Source: Candidatus Binatia bacterium
Lineage (GTDB): Bacteria > Desulfobacterota > Binatia > UBA12015
Length of the DNA: 64,000 nucleotides
Direction: 5' to 3'
NCBI GenBank assembly: GCA_036563615.1
Contig: DATCMB010000013.1
Location: forward strand, 124,001-188,000
Below the pieces are notes generated by a model. The model did not search any database. It was given only the letters and a program-made list of their open reading frames with translations, and was not told the origin of the DNA. Made by a program: the position numbers and the translations under genes. Below are positions 7,399-15,780 of the stretch, in pieces; within the stretch, counting starts at the first letter, position 1; each line of letters starts with the position of its first letter.

Positions 7399-8736
7399 CT
7401 ACGGCCGCGCGCCGCGCACCTCGATCGGCTGCAGCACGCTGCGCGTCACCGGGAACTCCTCCTCGTTCCAGGCGACGACGAAGCCGCCCGCCGACGTCAC
7501 GGCGAGCGCCGGTGACCACGCCTTCATCGCGCTCGAGAGCTGCTCGAGCGGACCGAAGGTCTCGCCGCCGTCGGTGCTCGCGCGCGCGACGATGCGGCGG
7601 CGCACCGCGGTCGAGTCCTCCCACACGACCAGCACGCGGCCGTCGGCGGTGACGCCGAGCCGCACGTGGTCGGGGATCGAGCCCTCGGAGCGGTCGAGCC
7701 GCTGCGGCGTGCCGAAGGTCTTGCCGTCCGTCGAGGTCGCGAACAGCAGCGCGGGACGCCCCTCGCGGCCCTCGGTGTACCAGGCGGCGTAGATCTTGCC
7801 GCGCGCGTCGATGCCGACCGCGCCGCCGCGATGCGGGCACGCGGGCATCTTCCAGCGATCCTCGTTGACGCGCACCGCGGGCGTGAACGTGCGCCCGTCG
7901 TCGTCGGATGCGGCGAGCACCATGTCGCGCACCTGATCGGGGAAGTCCTTGCGCCACAGCACCGCGGCACGCTTGCCGCGCGCCCCGACCGCGACCCGGC
8001 AGCAGACGCAGGTCTCGCTGCCGAGCTGCTCGGTCGCGTCGACGCGGCGGCCGCGATCGCCGACGCGCGCGACGTACGTGCCCGCCTTGTTCCAGCCGTC
8101 GCGGCTGTCGATCCACGACACGAGCACGTCGCCGTCGCCCGCGACCGCGAGGTCGTCGAACGAGTGCGAGATCGGGCGATCCTCGTTCACGCGCAGCGGC
8201 GGCTCGAAGGTGCGTCCGCCGTCGAGCGAGCGCGAGAGCCGCAGGTCGGACGCGAACAGCGTGCCTTCGGGCTTTGGCTTGACGGACGACCAGGTCACGT
8301 AGACCTCGCCCTGGGGACCGATCGCGAGCGCCGGCGCCTGGTGGAGGGCGTCGACCGGCAGATCGGGCGGGTCGACGCGCACCGGCTTGGCGTCCTTCTC
8401 GCCAGGTGCGACGACCCAGAGGTGATTGACCTCGCCCTCGGCCGCGATCCAGGCGAGGAGCGGCGTGCCGTCGGCGCGTGCCGCGACCGCGGGCGCCGAG
8501 ATCGACACGTGCGGGCCGCGCCCCGCGTGCGTCCACGCGAGACGCTCGCCGCGCACGAGCTCCGGCGCGCCGGCCGTCGCGGCGTCGCTCGTATCCGCGG
8601 CCGCGCGGCTCCTCACCGCGGCCGCGCTCCTCGCAGACGTCGCGGCGACGAGCACGCCGGCCGCGGTGCCGCTCGCGGCCGCGACGAGCGCGACCGCGAG
8701 CAGCGAACGACGGGTCGATCGGGGCACTGCCCTCAC
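7399..8736 (-). CDS. Exported BNR/Asp-box beta-propeller protein with CxCC motif
   Basis: A sialidase-like propeller of about 445 residues. I prefer the GTG at 8736, because its GTGA overlaps the receptor stop codon by 4 bp and GGAG lies six bases upstream; an in-frame ATG at 8748 is the alternative. The N-terminus (RSTRRSLLAVALVAAASG) is a signal or membrane anchor. Four Asp boxes are visible (SLDGGRTF, SDDDGRTF, STDGKTF, STDGGETF), each followed by a propeller strand. The sequence CVCC at residues 243-246 and another Cys near a HRGG segment could bind metal or haem; this is unlike glycosidic sialidases, and the sialidase catalytic residues are not recognisable. Last gene of the metal-handling operon. 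Confidence 0.75.
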   Translation of the reverse strand: MRAVPRSTRRSLLAVALVAAASGTAAGVLVAATSARSAAAVRSRAAADTSDAATAGAPELVRGERLAWTHAGRGPHVSISAPAVAARADGTPLLAWIAAEGEVNHLWVVAPGEKDAKPVRVDPPDLPVDALHQAPALAIGPQGEVYVTWSSVKPKPEGTLFASDLRLSRSLDGGRTFEPPLRVNEDRPISHSFDDLAVAGDGDVLVSWIDSRDGWNKAGTYVARVGDRGRRVDATEQLGSETCVCCRVAVGARGKRAAVLWRKDFPDQVRDMVLAASDDDGRTFTPAVRVNEDRWKMPACPHRGGAVGIDARGKIYAAWYTEGREGRPALLFATSTDGKTFGTPQRLDRSEGSIPDHVRLGVTADGRVLVVWEDSTAVRRRIVARASTDGGETFGPLEQLSSAMKAWSPALAVTSAGGFVVAWNEEEFPVTRSVLQPIEVRGARP

Positions 8737-10880
8737 ATCCAGCTCCATTGCACGCCGCCGTAGAACGAGCGGCCATCGCCCGGATAGAAGTACGTGCCGC
8801 TTCCGCTGTCCACCTCGACCGCGGAGACGTAGTCGACGTCGTTCAGGTTGCGCGCCTCGAAGAAGATCTCGAGGTTCCACGGTGCGTAGAGCCAGCCGGT
8901 GCGGAAGTTGGCGAGCGCGTAGCCCGGCGCGCTCACCGTGTTCTCGCTGTTCACGGCGTAGCTCGACGGCACCGCCTCGTAGCCCGGCGCGATCCAAAAG
9001 CCCGACGCCGTCTCCCAGCGCAGCTCACCGGCGAGGAAGACCTCGGGCAGGCCGGGCAGCATGTTGTCGCCGTACGTCGGATCGTCGACGAAGCGGAAGT
9101 CGCCGAACGTCAAGTTGTGGACGAAGCGCACGCGGTCCTCGACGCCGGCCAGGCCGAGCGCGGCGGCGAGATTGCGCACCAGCGTGACGTCGGTGCCGAG
9201 CTCGACGCCGGTGTGCCGCGAGCGCGGGATGTTCTGGTAGCGCGGGATGGTGAACGGCGCGCCGGGGAACGGCTGCACGTTCACGTTCTGGATCTCGTTC
9301 CAGAGCTCGACGTCGTAGACCGACAGATCCCAGCGCAGGCGCTCGTCGAACGCGACGCCGCGCGTGCCGATCTCGAACTGCCACGCGTTCTGCGCCTTCA
9401 GATCGTCGATGCTGCCGTCGATGTTGCCGGGCGCGGTGAGCTCGAGGAGCAGCGGCGGCTCGACCGCGTTGTTCGCGTTGGCGTAGACCTGGATCGTCGG
9501 CGTCGCCTGCCAGAGCAGCCCGAAGCGCGGCGTGAGCTCGACGAAGTCGACCGTTCCCGTGATGCCGGTCGGCTCGTCGAGCTTCGGACGTACTTGACGG
9601 CGCGCCCACTGCACGCGCCCGCCGAGGAACAGCGTCAGGTCTTCCGTCAAGTAGAACTGCTCCTCGCCGTAGAGCCCGACGTTGGTCGCCTCGTTGCGGT
9701 CGTCCTTGATCTTCTCCTCGCGGACGCCGCCCGCGTTCGCGTACTGCCGGTCGGCCATCCAGGTGCCGGAGTACTGGAGGCCGATCGTCAAGCGGTTCGG
9801 CTGACCGAGGAACGGCAGCTCGTTCAGGTAGCGCAGCTCCGTGCCCCAGTTGAACGTCCGGTCGTCGATGATCGCGAACGGCAGCGGGTGGTCGAGGTCC
9901 TGGTAGCTGAACTGCGCGAGCCACTCGATGAGCTGCGCGTCCCCGATCGGACGCCGCCAGGTGAGCGCCGGGAAGAAGAAGTTGTAGTTGCGCTCCGCGC
10001 CCTGCTCGACGTACTCGGGGTTCGCCTGCGTCGGGTTCTGCTCGAACTGCTCGCGCGTCAGCGGACCCGGCAGCGTCTCCTTGACGTTCGCGTAGATGAA
10101 GTCGAGGCGCAGCGAGCCGTTCTCGCCGAGATCCCAGCCGACGTTCGAGTAGCCGCGTCGGCGCACCTGCTGGCTGTGCGAGCGGTAGCCGTGCAGCTCG
10201 GTGTCGGCGAGGCCGATGTAGCCGTCGAAGGGCTCGCTAACGAACGCGCCGCTGAGCGCGTTCTTGAAGTAGTCGAACGAGCCGAACTCGCTGCGGATCG
10301 AGAACGTCGGCGCGTCGCGTCCGGTGAAGGTGACGAAGTCGAGCGCGCCGCCGAGCGTGTTCGCGCCGTAGCGCAGCGCGTTCGCGCCCTTGTAGATCTC
10401 GATGCGCTTGACGGACCAGAGCTCGATCGACTCGAAGTCCGAGAAGCCGTCCGCGTTGCCGTAGGGGAACGAGTTCAGCAGCAGGTTGACGCCGCGGACG
10501 TGAAAGTTGTTGCGGATGCCGGAGCCGCGGATCGAGAGCTGCGACTCCTCGGATCCGAAGCGCGGCCGCACGAGCACGCCGGGCACGAACTCGAGCGCAT
10601 CGCGCAGGTTCGAGGTGCGCGCTTCGCGGATCTCCTCCTCGGTGACGAGCTCGACGCCGCCGGGCGTGCGGTCGAGCTCGCGCTCGGCCTGCGCGTCGCT
10701 CTGCAGGCGGTCGTCGGGAAGACGGTGGGCCTCGACCACCGTCGGCTCGATCAGAATGGGTTCTCGTTGCGGTTCTTGTTGCGCGCGCGCGGACGGGGTG
10801 ATGCCCGCAACGACGCAAGCGATCATCGCGGCGAGCGCGCAGACGTACGCCACGCGCGCCGCGCCAGGTCTCCTCTTCAT
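8733..10880 (-). CDS. TonB-dependent outer-membrane receptor
   Basis: About 715 residues from an ATG preceded by GGGGAG. A signal peptide (residues 1-34, ending ARAQ) is followed by the plug domain with typical motifs: TPGGVELVTEEEI, LRDALEFVPGVLVRPRFGSEESQLSIRGSGI, and IEIYKGANALRYGANTLGGALDFV. The rest is a 22-strand-type barrel ending in the C-terminal aromatic QWSWM. Such receptors import siderophores, cobalamin, sugars or metals with TonB energy. No tonB/exbB genes are in view. The flanking His/Cys-rich protein and CxCC propeller suggest a metal or metal complex as ligand, which is inference; the fecA-like signalling domain is absent. Confidence 0.92.
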   Translation of the reverse strand: MKRRPGAARVAYVCALAAMIACVVAGITPSARAQQEPQREPILIEPTVVEAHRLPDDRLQSDAQAERELDRTPGGVELVTEEEIREARTSNLRDALEFVPGVLVRPRFGSEESQLSIRGSGIRNNFHVRGVNLLLNSFPYGNADGFSDFESIELWSVKRIEIYKGANALRYGANTLGGALDFVTFTGRDAPTFSIRSEFGSFDYFKNALSGAFVSEPFDGYIGLADTELHGYRSHSQQVRRRGYSNVGWDLGENGSLRLDFIYANVKETLPGPLTREQFEQNPTQANPEYVEQGAERNYNFFFPALTWRRPIGDAQLIEWLAQFSYQDLDHPLPFAIIDDRTFNWGTELRYLNELPFLGQPNRLTIGLQYSGTWMADRQYANAGGVREEKIKDDRNEATNVGLYGEEQFYLTEDLTLFLGGRVQWARRQVRPKLDEPTGITGTVDFVELTPRFGLLWQATPTIQVYANANNAVEPPLLLELTAPGNIDGSIDDLKAQNAWQFEIGTRGVAFDERLRWDLSVYDVELWNEIQNVNVQPFPGAPFTIPRYQNIPRSRHTGVELGTDVTLVRNLAAALGLAGVEDRVRFVHNLTFGDFRFVDDPTYGDNMLPGLPEVFLAGELRWETASGFWIAPGYEAVPSSYAVNSENTVSAPGYALANFRTGWLYAPWNLEIFFEARNLNDVDYVSAVEVDSGSGTYFYPGDGRSFYGGVQWSWM

Positions 10881-10976
10881 GCCAATGCTCCCCGCCGCGG
10901 TGGACGGACGCCTCCCCGCGGCTCTCCCGTTCGCTGAAGACACTCGGGCCGGCGAGCGGCCCGCGACGTTGAGCGA

Positions 10977-11600
10977 TCAGGAAAGGAGCTGGCGTGGCGG
11001 CTGGGTCGGAGGGTCGTCCGCGACGCGCGTCGAGGACGGCGTCGCGACGACGACGAGCGGGATCGCGTCGAGCACCGGCACCACCGCGGGCGGCTGCGCG
11101 ACCACGCCGACCGGCAGGACGCGCGCGATGCTCGGGTCCATGTGGCCGCAGGTCCCGCTGATGCAGGGCCCGTCGTCGGTGGAGCGTGCGGCGTCGAGCG
11201 GACGCCCGTGCTCGCGGTGGCAGTCGCCGCTCGCGCCGTGCCCGTCGTGCTGGCTCGCGGCGTCGGCGTCGGCGTGCAGCGCATGCTGCGCCGCGTGCCC
11301 GTCCTGGTGCGCTGCGTGCTGCGACGGACCGTGCGCGGCGTGCTGCGACGCGCCGTGTGCAGCGTGCTCGTGCGCGGCGTGCGCCGCCGCACCATGCCCG
11401 CCGTGCGGGTCGTGCAGGGCCGCATCGTGCGCACCGTGCCCGTCGTGCTGCGCCCCACGCTCCGCGCCGACGCTCGTCGCGCGCGCGTGCATCGGGCAGT
11501 CCGGAGGACAGCTCAGGCACTCGGCGATGCTCGCCGCCGGTCCCGCGAAGGTCATGACCAGCGTCAGCAGCCAGGCGAGCAGCGTGCGCACGGACCTCAT
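10977..11600 (-). CDS. Exported His/Cys-rich protein, probable metal-binding
   Basis: 207 residues with a signal peptide (MRSVRTLLAWLLTLVMTFAGPAASIA). The mature protein starts with CLSCPPDCPMH, then has a region with about 20 histidines in H-x2-H, HDGHGAH and QHAAH patterns, then GDCHREHG and GPCISGTCGH. In total I count 23 His and 6 Cys. A short hydrophobic stretch near residue 165-185 could be a membrane helix. It resembles small exported proteins (DUF2946-like) found beside TonB-dependent copper receptors, though I cannot confirm membership. Same strand as and 96 bp upstream of the receptor; probably binds Cu, Zn, Ni or Co in the periplasm. Confidence 0.75.
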   Translation of the reverse strand: MRSVRTLLAWLLTLVMTFAGPAASIAECLSCPPDCPMHARATSVGAERGAQHDGHGAHDAALHDPHGGHGAAAHAAHEHAAHGASQHAAHGPSQHAAHQDGHAAQHALHADADAASQHDGHGASGDCHREHGRPLDAARSTDDGPCISGTCGHMDPSIARVLPVGVVAQPPAVVPVLDAIPLVVVATPSSTRVADDPPTQPPRQLLS

Positions 11601-11727
11601 CGGACCGCGACCGTGCTACCACGCGAGCATCGCGCCCTGCAACCGCTGACGCCTGGGCGACATGAGCTTCTGCGTCGCGCCGGAAGCTCGCTGGAAACCC
11701 CGCAGGGTGCGATGTACACGACCGCTC

Positions 11728-13449
11728 GTGCGCTTCACCCAGCTCCTCGCCCCGACGCTCAAGGACGACCCGGCCGACGCCGAGGTCGTGAGCCACAAGC
11801 TGCTCGTCCGCGCCGCGATGATCCGTCAGGTGGCGCGCGGCATCTACGACTTCCTGCCGCTCGGCCTGCGCGTGCTGCGCAACGTCGAGAACATCGTGCG
11901 CGCCGAGCTCGACGCCGCGGGCTGCCAGGAGATCCTGATGCCCGCGATCTGCCCGGCCGAGCTCTGGCAGGAGAGCGGGCGCTGGGACCGCTACGGCAAG
12001 GAGCTGCTGCGCATCAAGGACCGACACGAGCGCGAGTTCTGCTTCGGCCCGACGCACGAGGAGGTGGTCACCGACATCGTGCGCAAGTCGGTGCGCTCGT
12101 ACCGCGACCTGCCGAAGAACCTCTACCAGATCCAGACCAAGTTCCGTGACGAGATCCGGCCGCGCTTCGGCCTCATGCGCGGCCGCGAGTTCCTGATGAA
12201 GGACGGCTACTCGTTCCACGTCGACCGCGCGGACTGCGAGCGCGAGTACCGTCACATGTACGCGACCTACGAGCGCATCTTCGAGCGCTGCGGGCTGCGC
12301 TTCCGCGCCGTCGAGGCCGACACCGGCGCGATCGGCGGCAGCATGAGCCACGAGTTCCAGGTGCTCGCCGACTCGGGCGAGGACGCGATCGTCGCCTGCA
12401 CGAGCTGCAGCTACGCGGCGAACGTCGAGAAGGCGGAGCTGCCGCCGCCCGACGCGCCCGCGGGCGGCACGAGCGAGGCGCTGCGCAAGGTCGAGACGCC
12501 GGGCCAGCGGACGATCGAGGAGGTGTCGGCGTTCCTCGGCATCGCGCCCGAGCGCTTCATCAAGACGCTCGTCTTCGTCGCCGACGAGGGCGAGACGGTG
12601 GTCGCGCTCGTGCGCGGCGACCACCAGATCTCGGAGGCGAAGCTCAAGCTCGCGATCGGCGCGCAGTGGGTCGCGCTCGCCGACGCCGAGACCGTGCAGC
12701 GCACGACGGGCGCGTCGGTCGGCTTCGCGGGACCGGTCGGCCTGCGCGCGAAGATCGTCGCCGACCACGCGCTGCGCGGCATCCGCGGCGCGGTGACCGG
12801 CGCGAACGAGGACGACGCGCACCTGGTCGGCGTCGAGCACGGCCGCGACTTCGGCGACGGCGTGACCTTCGCCGATCTGCGTCAAGCCAAAGCCGGCGAC
12901 CGCTGCCCGCGCTGCGAGAAGGGCGTCTACGAGGAGCACCGCGGCATCGAGGTCGGGCAGGTCTTCTACCTCGGCACCAAGTACTCGAAGCCGCTCGGCG
13001 CGACCTTCCTCGACGCGAACGGCCAGGAGCACCCGATCGAGATGGGCACCTACGGCATCGGCGTGTCGCGCACGATGGCGGCGGCCGTCGAGCAGAACCA
13101 CGACGCCGACGGCATCATCTGGCCGCTGCCGCTCGCGCCCTACCCGGTCGAGATCGTCGCCACCTCGGTCAGCGACACGGCGGTGCGCAAGGCCGCGGAG
13201 AAGCTCTACGGCGAGCTGCGCGGCGCGGGCGTCGAGCCGCTGCTCGACGACCGCGACGAGCGTCCCGGCGTCAAGTTCAAAGACGCCGACCTGATCGGCA
13301 TCCCGCTGCGCGTCACCGTCGGCCAGAAGGGCCTCGGCAAGGGCGTCGTCGAGCTCAAGGACCGCAAGGACAAGACGGTGGTCGAGCTGCCCGTCGGCGA
13401 GGCCGCGGCGCGGCTGCGCGAGACGATCGCGCAGGGAACGCGCGGGTGA
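11728..13449 (+). CDS. proS: Prolyl-tRNA synthetase (bacterial type)
   Basis: 573 residues from the GTG at 11728, whose product VRFTQLLAPTLKDDPADAE aligns with the E. coli ProS start; an ATG 22 codons earlier would add an unrelated extension. Class II motifs are clear: motif 2 region FRDEIRPRFGLMRGREFLMKD, and the motif 3 region EMGTYGIGVSRTMAAAVEQNHD. The INS editing domain lies between (about residues 220-400), and the C-terminal anticodon domain ends with LDDRDERPGVKFKDADLIGIP. It charges tRNA-Pro in the cytoplasm. Overlaps pyrF by 4 bp (GTGA). Confidence 0.97.
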   Translation: MRFTQLLAPTLKDDPADAEVVSHKLLVRAAMIRQVARGIYDFLPLGLRVLRNVENIVRAELDAAGCQEILMPAICPAELWQESGRWDRYGKELLRIKDRHEREFCFGPTHEEVVTDIVRKSVRSYRDLPKNLYQIQTKFRDEIRPRFGLMRGREFLMKDGYSFHVDRADCEREYRHMYATYERIFERCGLRFRAVEADTGAIGGSMSHEFQVLADSGEDAIVACTSCSYAANVEKAELPPPDAPAGGTSEALRKVETPGQRTIEEVSAFLGIAPERFIKTLVFVADEGETVVALVRGDHQISEAKLKLAIGAQWVALADAETVQRTTGASVGFAGPVGLRAKIVADHALRGIRGAVTGANEDDAHLVGVEHGRDFGDGVTFADLRQAKAGDRCPRCEKGVYEEHRGIEVGQVFYLGTKYSKPLGATFLDANGQEHPIEMGTYGIGVSRTMAAAVEQNHDADGIIWPLPLAPYPVEIVATSVSDTAVRKAAEKLYGELRGAGVEPLLDDRDERPGVKFKDADLIGIPLRVTVGQKGLGKGVVELKDRKDKTVVELPVGEAAARLRETIAQGTRG

Positions 13450-14255
13450 GCGTGCGTCGCGCGACGCGCACGCGCAGCGACGCCGCGCGTAACGTCGGCG
13501 TGCGCTCGCGGCTCATCGTCGGGCTCGACGTCTCGACGCTCGAGGAAGCGGAGCACTACGTCGACCTGCTGCGCGGCGAGGTCGGCGCGTTCAAGGTCGG
13601 CAAGCAGCTCTTCGTGCGCACCGGACCGGCCGTCATCCGCATGATCCACGAGCGCGGCGAGCGCGTCTTCCTCGACCTCAAGTTCCACGACATCCCGCGC
13701 ACCGTCGCGCACGCCGGCGTCGAGGCGACGCGGCTCGGCGTCTGGATGTTCAACGTGCACGCGTCGGGCTCGTTCGAGATGATGCGCGCGACGGTCGAGG
13801 AGGTGAATCGTGCGTGCCGACGCGAGGGTCTCGCGCGGCCGAAGATCCTCGCGGTCACCGTCCTGACCAGCCTGTCGCGCGACGATCTCAAGCGGGTCGG
13901 CGTGCAGTCGGCCGTCGAGTCGCAGGTCGTGCGCCTCGCGCGTCTCGCGCGCGAGGCGAAGATGGACGGCGTGGTCGCGTCGCCGCACGAGATCGCGCGC
14001 ATCCGGCGCGAGTGCGGTCCGCGCTTCCTCATCGTCACACCCGGCGTGCGACCGAAGGAAGCCGACTGGAACGACCAGAAGCGCGTCATGACGCCCGGCG
14101 AGGCGATCCGCGCCGGCGCCGACCACATCGTGGTCGGCCGCCCGATCCTGCAGGCGAAGGATCCGGTGCAGGCGGCGCGCGACATCGTCGCCGAGATGGA
14201 GCGCGCGTTCGTCGCGCGCCGTCCGGGCTCGCGTCGGCTGACCGCCGTGCGCTGA
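13446..14255 (+). CDS. pyrF: Orotidine 5'-phosphate decarboxylase
   Basis: 269 residues from a GTG that overlaps the proS stop codon by 4 bp. It carries LIVGLDVSTLEEA, the catalytic Lys/Asp tetrad segment FLDLKFHDIPRTV, the mobile loop and ITPGVRPKE-like segment (VTPGVRPKEADWNDQKR), and the phosphate site GADHIVVGRPI. It makes UMP from OMP, the last step of pyrimidine synthesis. The first 18 residues are an Arg-rich leader; a second GTG at residue 19 would give a more typical 250-residue enzyme. Cotranscribed with proS. Confidence 0.95.
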   Translation: MSVRRATRTRSDAARNVGVRSRLIVGLDVSTLEEAEHYVDLLRGEVGAFKVGKQLFVRTGPAVIRMIHERGERVFLDLKFHDIPRTVAHAGVEATRLGVWMFNVHASGSFEMMRATVEEVNRACRREGLARPKILAVTVLTSLSRDDLKRVGVQSAVESQVVRLARLAREAKMDGVVASPHEIARIRRECGPRFLIVTPGVRPKEADWNDQKRVMTPGEAIRAGADHIVVGRPILQAKDPVQAARDIVAEMERAFVARRPGSRRLTAVR

Positions 14256-14403
14256 AGCGCGCCGACGTGCGCGGGCGACGCGCGCGGAGCGCGTCGGCGC
14301 GAACGGCCAACGACGCACGGACGCGCCGACGCACGCGCGACAACACGGCGCTGCTCGCGCGACGAAGTTGCGGGCGCGTCGCGTGACCGGCAAGCTCCGC
14401 GGG

Positions 14404-15780
14404 ATGCGTCGTCTGCTTCTCGCGCTCCTCGTGCTCGTCGTCGGGGTCGCCGCCTCGCCCACGAAAGCGGGTGCCGCGCAGACCTACGCCGAGCAGGTCG
14501 TCGAGCGCACGCTCGACAACGGTCTCAAGATCCTCATGCTGCCCGACCACAAGGCGCCGGTCGCGGTCGTGCAGGTGTGGTACCGCGTCGGCGCGCGCAA
14601 CGAGCTGCCGGGTCTCACCGGGCTGTCCCACATGCTCGAGCACATGATGTTCAAGGGCACGCTCAAGCACGGGCCGGAGGAGTACTCGCGCATCATCTCA
14701 CGCAACGGCGGCAACGAGAACGCCTTCACCAGCGACGACGCGACGACGTACTTCGCGACCCTCGCGTCGGATCGCATCGCCGTCGAGGTCGAGCTCGAGG
14801 CCGACCGCATGCGCAACCTCGTGCTCAGCGAGGAGCTCTTCGAGCCCGAGCGCAACGTGGTCGCCGAGGAGCGCCGGCTGCGGGTCGACAACAACCCGAT
14901 CGCCTTCATGTTCGAGTCGCTCAACGCGGCGACCTTCCTCGAGCACCCGTACCGTCAGCCGGTGATCGGCTGGGCGACCGACATCGAAGGCTGGACGCTC
15001 GCCGATCTGAAGCGCCACTACGACACCTACTACCAGCCGAACAACGCGTTCCTGGTCGCCGTCGGCGACTTCGATCCGCAGGCGTTCGGCGATCTCGTCG
15101 CGAAGGAGTTCGGCGTCTACCCGCGCGCCGCGGACCCGCCGCCGGTGCGCGCCAAGGAGCAGAAGCCGCGCGGCGAGCGTCGCGTGTACGTCGAGCGTCC
15201 CGCGCGCCTGCCGTTCGTCGCGATCCAGTACGTCGTGCCGAACCTGCACCACCCCGACGCGCCGGCGCTCGAGATGCTCGAGAGCGTGCTGAGCAACGGC
15301 AAGAGCTCGCGGCTCTACCAGCGGCTCGTGCGCGAGAAGCGCGTCGCGCTCGACGCCGGCGCGAGCTACTCGCGCACCGCGGTGGACGACAAGACCTTCA
15401 CGCTGTCCGCGCAGCCGCAGCCGGGCGTCAGCGCGGACGACCTCGAGAAGGCGCTCCTCGCCGAGATCGAGGCGCTGCAGAACGAGCCGCCGTCTGCGGA
15501 CGAGCTGGCGCGCGCCAAGGCGCAGGTCGAGGCGGCGTTCGTCTTCGCGCAGGACTCGATGTTCTACCGCGCGCTGCTGCTCGGCACGTACGAGCTCGCG
15601 GGCGGCTGGCGGCAGATCGACGAGTTCCTGCCGCAGATCGCCAAGGTCACGCCCGAGGACGTGCAGCGGGTCGCGCGTGAGTACTTGACGCCGATCAACC
15701 GCACGGTCGGCGTGCTCGTGCCGCTGCCGACCGACGACTCGGCGCCGGTCGAGCGCATGCCTGCGGAGCCGATGACGTGA
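14404..15780 (+). CDS. M16 family zinc peptidase, catalytic subunit
   Basis: I chose the ATG giving MRRLLLALLVLVVGVAAS, a clean signal peptide; TTG and GTG codons 12 and 7 codons upstream are in frame. The zinc motif is HMLEHMMFKG (HxxEH) in the N-terminal half, with the downstream Glu in VVAEERRLR. The C-terminal M16_C half includes the R/Y motif region KSSRLYQRLVREKR. Length is about 458 residues, usual for pitrilysin-like half-enzymes. It acts outside the cytoplasm on peptides or misfolded proteins. The next gene, overlapping by 4 bp, is a related protein without the zinc site, so the two probably form a heterodimer like mitochondrial processing peptidase. Confidence 0.93.
   Translation: MRRLLLALLVLVVGVAASPTKAGAAQTYAEQVVERTLDNGLKILMLPDHKAPVAVVQVWYRVGARNELPGLTGLSHMLEHMMFKGTLKHGPEEYSRIISRNGGNENAFTSDDATTYFATLASDRIAVEVELEADRMRNLVLSEELFEPERNVVAEERRLRVDNNPIAFMFESLNAATFLEHPYRQPVIGWATDIEGWTLADLKRHYDTYYQPNNAFLVAVGDFDPQAFGDLVAKEFGVYPRAADPPPVRAKEQKPRGERRVYVERPARLPFVAIQYVVPNLHHPDAPALEMLESVLSNGKSSRLYQRLVREKRVALDAGASYSRTAVDDKTFTLSAQPQPGVSADDLEKALLAEIEALQNEPPSADELARAKAQVEAAFVFAQDSMFYRALLLGTYELAGGWRQIDEFLPQIAKVTPEDVQRVAREYLTPINRTVGVLVPLPTDDSAPVERMPAEPMT

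Noticed and set aside
10237..13101. 954-codon minus-strand open frame over proS and the receptor
   Set aside because: Shadow frame; the sequence has no domain and conflicts with proS and the TonB receptor.
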